Source of the DNA: Capronia americana
Taxonomy: Eukaryota > Ascomycota > Eurotiomycetes > Chaetothyriales > Herpotrichiellaceae
NCBI GenBank assembly: GCA_016110215.1
Contig: JADWQD010000005.1
Coordinates: 1,178,001-1,242,000, forward strand
Length of the DNA stretch: 64,000 nt
Direction: 5' to 3'
The position numbers and the translations under genes were made by a program. This document shows, piece after piece, positions 55,588 to 64,000 of the stretch (positions are counted from its first letter, which is position 1; each line of letters starts with the position of its first letter). The notes below the pieces were generated by a model, which saw only the letters and a list, made by a program, of their open reading frames with translations, had not been told where the DNA came from and ran no database searches.

Positions 55588-58500
55588 GAGCGGTTACGAT
55601 TGATGTCACGGGCAACGAACAATATACCCCTTGGACGACTGTTGGATGAGACACGAATATTGCGCATACCAAGGACATCGCTGAGGAACAGGCAACTCTG
55701 TGGCGACAAGGTTTGGAACATGCATTGGTAGACAGTGGCGTAGTGTATATACAGAACAGCTGACTTGCACATACTGTGTTTTTGGCCGGGTATACCTGGA
55801 AAACTTGAGCCTCGTTGCCCACATGCACTGCAGCCAAGAGGGATTTTACGAGTACTATGCCGTTGAGCTCGTGCTGGAGTGGATGGTAAGCGCGGATTCG
55901 TGATTGGGCTGCGCGGCGGGCAGAAGTGAGACAATGAAAAGGGGAGCCTCTTCTTCCGGCATGCGCGCCAAGCTCCCTCCCTGTCCACGGTGGCACACAC
56001 AGTACGAGTACTCGCACTCACAGTTTCGCTCCATCGCTGGCTTGGTTCATGTAGTAGATTAGGATAGTACTTCAACGTTGAATCATGCTACTTTACACCT
56101 GCCCCCAGCGAAGCTCTGGGGCGCGTTCCAAAACAAAACGAAAAAAAGGCCCCGTTCCTTATGAAAGAAGACTCCTTTCTTCCGTGTGTCTTTTCAGGCG
56201 TCCTTTCACCCTTCCCTCCCTGGTAGGTGGGTGGTGGTGCCTGGTTGTCGATCTCGATCCCTGATCCCTGGCCCCGTCAACAACTGCACGTTTCGGCTGT
56301 CCCGTGCCTGCGCCAGTGGAAGTTTTCCTCCAATCAAACGGCAGCTCTTGCTCGGGTACCTGCGTTGGCGCGTCCAGGGCGCGCCGCGGCAGGCCAAGCG
56401 TCATCTTTTGTCGAAAAAGGAGCGAAGGGAGCATTCGGTGAGCGTCCATTCCATTCATTGCGTGCGTGCCATGCGTGCCATGCCACCTATCAAGTGAGTG
56501 GTCAGTCGACAGTCTGATCCCGTCGCCGTCGGCGCGTGAGTACGAGTACGTAGTAGACTGTCATGTGGTATGAGCTTTACTTGTACTGCCTCATACTGGG
56601 CGTTGCTTTGCGGGCTCTGGGATAACCTACTTTCTGCCTCGTACGAGTACTACTGTGTACATAAGAATACCCATACTGGCAAGATTTGAACTTTGTCGCC
56701 TCCACTTCACCTGCCCGAATTGGATGGTCAAGAGAATTGCGCAAACTTCACTCGGTCGGTACTCCGTGCTCGGTACTTACTTTGGTACTTGTTTAGACTG
56801 GCGCCACTCCTATCGATCCTTATCGCGGCTTTAAATAAGTGTCATAGTTATCCAATGCTCTTGAGAGAAAGAAAAATGGATTTGCATATGTAGTACTAAT
56901 GTGTACCCCGTAGGGCTGATGGGTGCGCCGTCTCCTGGCGCAGAGTGTGTGCCCATTCATGAGTTGTGGCTAGAAGGAAGATTAGGCGATTTGGAAACAC
57001 TTCTGTTCCCGAGCACACAGTGCGAGGCAAAATCGGCCGCTGGAGCCGAGTACCGAGTGAGTAGGTACAGTAGTAGTTTCAGTAGTTCCTCACATGTCGT
57101 GCATGCATCGCCGATGGATCTTCAGGAGAAGCGGCCCATACACGATTAGGCAGTACGGAGAACAGCAAGCACCTCAGAGGTTCCCAGCATGTGCAACAAC
57201 TCATGTACCCTCCCGAGACTACTGGCCGGTTGCAGCTGGGCCCGAGGAAACTCCCACAGAATGGAGAAGAGTACTCATGCGGGACTGAGGGCGAGAGAGC
57301 AGGACGCAAGTTTCTCATGCACGATTGTGAGACATTTGATGGGTGCGGCGATTTTTTTTCCTTCTGCTCCCGTCTGACTGGCCGGACGGGCGACGTTGAG
57401 GCGCATTAAGCTCTCCAATGCGGGAGGTGAGACAGCTGGTGTGTCGATGGGTAGTATGTACTCGGTAGGAGGACGAGCTTCTCTCACGGCCGTTTGAGCA
57501 TGAATGCGCTTCACCGCTGTGGGTGGGTGCGCGCATCATCATCATGACCGCCAAATACGAAGTGCTTGCAGCGCTTGACCCTGTGGCAAGTAGGGCAAGG
57601 CATGGTTGCGAACCATCAGCGTAGAAGCATTGCCGAATATTCCGTGGCGACTTCCTAACCGCCTCGCATTGGCCTCGAGAGATGACTTATTCTCCGGAGC
57701 TGTCCAATGGATGGACTGGTGACGCTTCGGACGAGAGAGCTCCAAGATCGACCACAGACGGATGGCAGCGTCATTGGTGCCGTCGTAACGGTGCACTGAC
57801 TCTCGAATTAAAACACCATGGCGAATGCAGCGACGTTGGACGAGATCCGCAGAGGCTGGTTTCGAGAAACATCTCATGATCTGCTTGAACTGGTCGATGA
57901 AGCAGATGATGTTCACGGGTCTATTGCCTACTCTGTGTGTGAATACGAACCCACTAACTACTTGCAGCCGCCCTCACAGTCTCGATGTTCGACTGGGCGC
58001 TGTACTCGTAGGCACACGGCTTCCTCTGTGCTATAATTGCTTGGCTAATGCTCCGGAGGATGAGGATGATGCCCAGTCCGGTAGAAGCGTCCGGAACTTA
58101 TGGGCTATAGTGTGCTGCAGGTAAGCTTGACGCGGTGTCTCGGACGCGTGCCAGCAGGGTTACAGTTGCGCACGACGATTCAAATCGGCAGCGACACCGA
58201 CGTGGTGGCGTGCTGGCAAAGAGCGCCATTCTCACCTCCCAACGGCCTGTCTTCGTTGACTTCGTGCTCGCATTGGACGATGCACGACCTCTGTAGAAGT
58301 CCTCAAAACAGAAGCTGGCTGCCTTGTGCGCAACTCCGTTTTGGGTGCCCATGTTTGGTGCGCGTGGTCCCAAACTCGGAAGAATAGCCACGTAAAGCCA
58401 ATCAGGATCCCTGACGCAGTTTTCAATAGCCACCGCGTGGTGGGTGAGACGACAGCATGAATCCATGTTGTGACATGGGTTGTTTGACCTGATCCTCTGG

Positions 58501-59358
58501 TGCATCCCTGGGCGTTTGGGCGCGTCAGACACGGTCTGGGTCAAGCTCCCTGGGGCTCCTACAGGGGAGCATCAGCTGGACGGACGGTGTAAACAAGGTT
58601 CGCCATTGGGGCTGCTAACCTGACCAGGGCATAGCTGGTGCGTCGTTTCCCACGGGCGGTGGGAAGAACGATAGGGAGAGAGCGCAGGCGAGGGCGCCCT
58701 CTTAGGCGTAGTGAGGCCGCTAAGCCGATCGAGGAAGCGGCCCACCAAAACAATGCAGAGCCTGTGCGCAACTTTGAGTTTTGGGCCTCACGGTACCTGC
58801 ATTGGGTGCAGGCTAAAGGTTTTGGGTGGCTCCCTGGCTCCGAGAGGCCCAGAAAGCCCCCGGTGGGCCACTCAGCAGCCGGCGCTTGGTTGTTCGTGAC
58901 GCTCTCCCAGCACCTTGCCGCCTCGCCCCGGGGTCTCGTTCGTGGGCCTCTCCCTTAATTGTCCTCCTCGTCTCCTCTTTCCTTCTCTTCTCCTCCATCC
59001 TCACCGTCGCTTTGCTATCCCTCCCATTCTTCTCCCTGTCTGTATCACGTTCTTTTCTTCTTGTTGTTCAAGTATCAACCTTCGAGTTGTGCCTTTCACT
59101 CCTTCAAGGCCCTCGAACCACATTCATTAAGCTGTCTGCTTTTTCCATTCACCCAATACGGTCTTTACCCCTTTCAACCGCAGAACATCAGACACGTCCA
59201 ACTCGCTGGGCCACGAGCTCATCTTCCATCTCGCTGCACGGTTCAGCCATCGAAGATACCCTCGCAACCCCAACCGAATAGACCTCGCTGTCCTGCCCAT
59301 CGCCAACGAGCATTCCAATCCTTTCCAAACCCACACAGACAGACACGGAAATCCCACA
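55588..59358. promoter_or_regulatory. Very long region upstream of the homeobox gene
   Basis: 3.8 kb without a supportable gene, containing four exact TACGAGTAC sites (55847, 56003, 56541 and 56642), other GTAC-rich words near 56760-57065, and a pyrimidine-rich zone about 58960-59110 typical of a fungal transcription start and 5' leader. Long upstream regions and leaders are usual for developmental regulators. Confidence 0.5.
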
Positions 59359-61374
59359 ATGGATAGTCCGGAAGCCAAACACGACCCAATGGACGCCATG
59401 TCGTCGGATGCCAATGACTTCGACATCGACGACTCCGTCCAGTCTACTCCTTCCCCAAACGCGAGCCATCCGAACCAGACCACGCCGGCGAATTCGAATT
59501 CTTCCACCCAAGGTGCCGGCTCTGCCCCTCGTCGTCCGCCTCGAAAGAGCACCCTGACGCAACAACAACGAAACCAGAAGAGACAACGGGCGACGCAAGA
59601 TCAGCTGGTGACGCTGGAAATGGAGTTCAGCAAGAACCCCACTCCCACTGCTGCCACACGGGAACGTATCGCGCAAGAGATCAACATGACCGAACGGTCC
59701 GTCCAGATCTGGTTCCAGAACAGGTAGGAATAGGCCATGCTCCATTATTCGATCGAAAGGTGCTAATATACTGAATATAGCCGTCGCCGAGCCAAGATCA
59801 AGATGATCGCCAAGAAAAGCCTGGAGACGGGTGAGGATTTGGACAACATCCCGGAATCCCTGAGGCAGCTGCTGGCCATGCAGGCCATGGAATCTGGCAG
59901 GCCGTTTCCCCATCAATTACTTCGTCCTGGTGGCCCTGTGGCACAGTACGGAAGCGGCGGCATGCTCATGAACGGGGATCCTACCGCTCAAGGCAAAGTC
60001 GGTACGTCGAATCACATTCCAGGTGGTGAACAGAACACTGACCTGTTCGCAGTCATCCACCACTTCACTTGCCGGTCATTGAGCATTGGCTCTTGGCGAC
60101 GCGTGGGCCAGAACGCCATGGACCTGGTCATCTTCTACTCCCCCGACAAGGCGTGTATTACCTACTACATCAACAACGATTCCGCGGGATACAAGATCGA
60201 ATTCCCCTTTGCTTTCATCAAGAACATCCAGTTGGAACCAGGTGATGCAGGTCCCACCGCGAATGGAGCTCCACCACGTCCCGGCGGGCTTGTCATCGAG
60301 TTGACCAGACCCCCGAATTTTTTCATGGACTCGTCAAACTCCGGTGGTTTCTACCAATGCGGTGACTTCACGGAAGATCAGCAAGCCTCTCAAATCTTGG
60401 TCCATCATCTCGGTGGCCATCCCAAGGTGCTGAGCGGCCAGCTTGCAAAACTGGTCTCTCTCGAGTCGTTCCAGAACCGAATGAATCCCTTCGATCTCCA
60501 CGCGATGCCTGCGTCAGCACCAGTTTCCCCAACCATGGGCATTGTTCGACCCGCGTCGCAACCTAATGCTCAGTTCGCCAGGCCTCATCCCCCTCACGTG
60601 GGCATGTTCCAGGAACAATTTGGCGTCAACCACCACCTCCACCCCGGCCGAATGCATCCTGGTCACAAGCGACAGAGGAGTCGCTCCGTTCCAATTGCGA
60701 TTGACTTTTCCATGCTCCACGGCCCTATGCCAACCTTCCACATCCAGCAGCCATCCCCTCAACTTGCGCCCGATCATCACAACCTCTACCAACCCATGCC
60801 ACACCACCCAGTACAGAATCCCCTGGGAACGAGCCTGCAAATAGACACCTCGGCCGGGTATGGCATGGACTTCCGTCAAATGCCAATGTCGGCCACGGCC
60901 ACGTCGCCCTCGGAATTCGCCAGCCCTGGCTTCTTTCCCTCGAATCCGGCCCACCCTCCCATGCCAGCTTCGGAATTCGGTACTCCCCAGCCCTACAACG
61001 GGCCCTTCCTGTCACCGTCTCCGATGGTTGATCCTAACATGATTCCCACGTCCATGTCTCCGATGTCGCACATGGGCCATGCAGATCCTATCATCGCCGA
61101 TCAGTCTCCGCCTCTCTCGGCACTGCATAGAAGCGCGTCAGCTGATATGTTCAATCATCATCATGGGATGATGGACGAGACCCTGATGCTGGGTGAGATG
61201 TACTCGAAACAAAACCTCAACATACCCATGCCCAGTCCTGGTATGGACGAAAACGGTATGCTGATGATGCACGACATGTCCGAGTTCCACACACCCCGGG
61301 AACACATGGACATGCCGATGACACCGTACGGCACCGTGGATCCTCATGCCCTGCAAGCTGGTCTACATCACTAA
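59359..61374 (+). CDS. Homeobox transcription factor
   Basis: Three exons, 59359-59723, 59781-60001 and 60053-61374, giving 635 residues. The homeodomain lies at about 72-130: basic [17 protein letters not shown], then helix 2 [11 protein letters not shown] and the recognition helix [17 protein letters not shown]. The second intron (51 bases) is a multiple of three and has no stop, so it reads as coding if not spliced; I remove it because it restores [18 protein letters not shown]. The following 100 residues ([31 protein letters not shown]) form a conserved fungal domain of unknown role. The rest is rich in Pro, Met and His, as in activation regions. Fungal homologues control conidiation and development. 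Confidence 0.92.
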
Positions 61375-62942
61375 AAACCGAATGACCTTCCTGTATCAGT
61401 TTGAAACGACCTTGATGCCTTCCATACACTCTTAACACTCACCTTTCACACAAATTGGGCCATATTCCTCAGCACTGTCCGGACGGCGCCGATCATCCCT
61501 TCAACCACTTACATATATGCATATATCTTGTTAGTCTGTGCGCGGCCATCGGTGCTGCTAGCTATCCTGATAGTGTGGATTGCTATCATCTGTTCTCCTT
61601 ATTCCCATCTTCTTTGCTTTCTTCGAAAATTGTCTAGTGACGCGGCTATGTATCAGCAACGACTTTTCAGCGCTTCGTTCGTTTTGTGTATAGGGAACAT
61701 TGGGTATTTTCTTGTTTGGGTGCAATTCTGTGGGGGTCAAAAGCATAGGATGGTCCGGTCCGGGGGTCGGTGAGATCTCGATGAGCCTTGAATCATACAT
61801 CTCGGCTCCGTGATAATGTGGTCTGGAGAAAGTTCCAAGTGCGCTGGATGGTGCGGGACGTGTTTCTGCACCTGCAGGAAGATGACGTCCGAAGTTCACA
61901 AAAGCCGACATTGGCAGAAGGCTGATTAATACCTTCAAAACACCGACACAACCGATTTTTCGGTGGCCATCGCATCCGAGACAACGTGTCGTTACCAGAA
62001 GCTGGAATCAAAGGGCTCATCCGGTCCTCACTTTTTTCGAGGGGTGGATGTCTGGATTGGATACATGGCGTTGATCAGAGATCTGTTCAGAAGATCTAGA
62101 GACGAAAAGCTGTGGCGGGACCTAGCGAGCATACGCGCCAACCTGAGTGAGAATGGATGGGTGGTGAGGGTGATTGTGCTGTGACGGCGTAGCATTGACG
62201 AACCGAGCAGTTCGGGAGGCGAGCGAGACAAGCGAGGCAGTGGAGGAAATACTTATATTCCCAGCATGCAGAGCGTGAACCCCCCCTCCTATATTATCAT
62301 ATGGGAAATTTTCGCATCTCTTTCTTTGATGTGTTTCAAACTATCGATTCCCTTGCCTTCGACCGACTCAATAGACGGCCGTACGTAGCTTAAAACGGTG
62401 CTACTGACGGCGTTTCGCAATTTGCTGCAAGATTGACTTGTGTGATGAGCCCCCACCACAACGAGATGAGGTTTTCGCCCAAAGGGGGGAAATTGAAATC
62501 GACGTCGTTTGGCGCGGGGGACTTGGTATTGGGAGGGCTACAAGCTTCAGTCCATCGATAGCGGAACTTGGCCAGCAATCGATGAGTATGTGTATAGTAT
62601 GTATGTATGTATGAATGTCCATGGTGAGGAGTACTGTACTGATGTCCCTCCATGACTCTGTATATGGGTAGTATTTACAGCCTGACCGTCAAGCCATATA
62701 TATCGAGTCTGGGCTCTGGTGCTCACTATGGGTGCGTATAGTTCACATAAATAGAGAGAGAGAGAGAGAGAGGCAAAGAGAGACAGAACTTGCTTGCTTG
62801 CTTGCTCACTTCCCTCCCTCCTTCTAGCTCCCTTATCTCACATCAAACTCGTCAAGTGCAAGCCCACGACAATCAGACTCCTTTCCTGCTGCGTCTTGGA
62901 ATAGAGATACTGGATACTGGCCCATCACGCCCTTCAGTCCGA
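61375..62942. other. Intergenic region with simple repeats
   Basis: 3' region of the homeobox gene and the 3' end of the next gene. It holds (GTAT)n at about 62596-62612, (GA)n at 62752-62772 and (CTTG)n at 62789-62804. No gene was recognised. Confidence 0.5.
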
Positions 62943-64000
62943 TTAAGTCAGGTCCTTGATGCCGAGATGTCGCTCCGCCACGTACGCGGCTCGCGTGAGG
63001 AACCACAGTTCTTCGGGCTCGCCTTCGGCGCTGAAGTGGCCGGTCATGAGGATCTAGAGGAGGAGAGCGGTTTCGTCGTGCAGTACGTTCCCGCGACCGT
63101 GCCTGCGTTTTGTGTTTGTATTTGTGCCTGTATCTGTGTCTCTGTCTCTGTCTCTATCTGTATTTGCATTTGTATTTATCTCCATGTCATTATCTGTGTC
63201 TATGTGTGAACGGCGAGGTGGTCGCTCTGGATGCGAGTGCCCTGCGTGTCGTCTCCCAGGCGCGCGTGCCGATGGTACCGAACAGCTCGTGCCAATGCCG
63301 TGGAGAGACAACGCGCGCTGTAATCGTCGCATGTTTGGCTGGGCGGAGCGGAAGGACATGCGATTCGTGCACCGGGTGACCATCAGCAAGAGAGCGAGGT
63401 GCAGGGCTTCGGTCTTGGCTGCGTGGGCTGAAGTTTCTGGGGGTGGAAGCTGCGAGGGGATGGCAAGGAGGCGGTGGCACACGGCTCGGGCTCGCTTGCA
63501 CATCCAGTCTGCGTCGTCGCGGGTCCCGTTGGGCGTGCGCCAGACATGCTTGGCCACGGTGAGCACGTCGAGGAGGTCCTCGAGGATGAATGCTAGGTTT
63601 GATTGGATGACATTGGCCTCCAGGGCACGCTTGAGGCCAGATCCCAAGCTGAAGTCCATGGTGGTAGACGCATCGGATAGAATGTCGACTCGGTGGCTCA
63701 TGATCGCATTGCTCAGTCGGCTGGCGTTGGGGACCGGGCTGCGCGGGTACGTGACCGGTTCGAGTCGACCTGACTTGACCGCCGCGAGCTCTTCACGAAT
63801 GAGCGACATGCGTGTATCGTCCAAGGGCCGGGGATCAGCCATGAGTGGAAGTTCTGGCAGCCAGCCGGTCTCGATGGAGATCATCTGGTCGATGTTGAAG
63901 ATGCCTTGCGCGATGTGCATGTCCAGCGGTTCTTCCAGGTTCAGCAGCGGGAGAAGGGCTTTGGCGGCACGGACATGCGCCGATGCCGCTTCGTAGCGTT
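62943..64000 (-). CDS. Fungal transcription factor, C-terminal part
   Basis: The gene enters from the right edge. The frame starting RYEAASAHVRAAKALLPLLNLEEP at the edge runs through FNIDQMISIETGW, EPVTYPRSPVP, VDILSDASTTMDFSLG and LAFILEDLLDVLTVAKHVW to RAVCHRLLAIPSQLP and ALHLALLLMV at about 63380. A second block in another frame, RHWHELFGTIGTRAWETTRRAL (about 63225-63310), and a last exon ILMTGHFSAEGEPEELWFLTRAAY...LGIKDLT (in parts: ILMTGHFSAEGEPEELWF, HLGIKDLT) ending in a TAA at 62943 fit the helical end of AflR-like or other Zn2Cys6 regulators. The last intron spans about 63085-63215 and is filled by a pyrimidine-purine repeat. The exact inner borders are uncertain, and the DNA-binding part is outside the window. 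Confidence 0.7.
63105..63210. repeat. Degenerate TGTNTC/TGTATT simple repeat
   Basis: About 100 bases made of TGTTTG, TATTTG, TGTCTC and TATCTG words in a row. It lies in what should be the last intron of the terminal regulator gene. Confidence 0.6.

Noticed and set aside
55588..59358. Search for tRNA or other RNA genes in the long homeobox upstream region
   Set aside because: No A-box/B-box pair or cloverleaf-like arms found by eye.

Overview
The window reads as nuclear DNA of a filamentous ascomycete (Pezizomycotina). Almost every gene is split by short introns of about 40-90 bases with GT...AG ends and CTRAY-like branch points. The families are typical of that group: Zn2Cys6 regulators, a PDR-type ABC pump, MFS porters, PRISE-like and other SDR enzymes, a fungal putative cyclase, a Dnf3-type flippase and a fungal homeobox factor. 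The wealth of catabolic oxidoreductases would suit Chaetothyriales (black yeasts) or a related Eurotiomycete, but that placement is inference.

From about 1 to 46 kb lies an accessory catabolic region. Left to right: the 5' end of a DAL5-type anion transporter (-), a broken carboxymuconolactone-decarboxylase-like gene (+), a SnoaL/NTF2-fold protein (-), a 117-residue orphan (+), a Zn2Cys6 factor (-), an HpcH/HpaI aldolase (+), a second Zn2Cys6 factor in nine exons (-), a Baeyer-Villiger monooxygenase (+), a TauD-like Fe(II)/2-oxoglutarate dioxygenase (-), a putative cyclase/metal-dependent hydrolase (-), an MFS sugar/quinate-type porter (+), a decayed alpha/beta hydrolase (-), a BTB protein (-), a full-size PDR ABC transporter (+), a TfdA-like dioxygenase (-), a cytochrome b5-FMN alpha-hydroxyacid dehydrogenase (-), a zinc-type alcohol dehydrogenase pseudogene (+), a PRISE-like reductase (-), an SDR (+), an alpha/beta hydrolase (+), a fungal transcription factor without a zinc cluster (+) and an AYR1-like SDR (+). 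There is no polyketide synthase, NRPS or terpene synthase. The set therefore looks like uptake, ring oxygenation, hydrolysis, hydroxy-acid oxidation, aldol cleavage and export, meaning breakdown or detoxification of a ring compound rather than synthesis of a metabolite. This joint role is inferred from gene content only.

From about 47 kb to the right edge the DNA looks more like core genome: an orphan proline-rich protein, a long P4-ATPase, a homeobox regulator with a very long upstream region, and the 3' part of another fungal transcription factor that runs off the window.

For most split genes I derived exon borders by hand and checked that the phases close over the whole reading frame; these are given per gene. 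Several remnants (CMD-like, alpha/beta hydrolase, zinc-type ADH) show that the accessory part is decaying in places. No tRNA, rRNA, CRISPR array or intact transposon was recognised.
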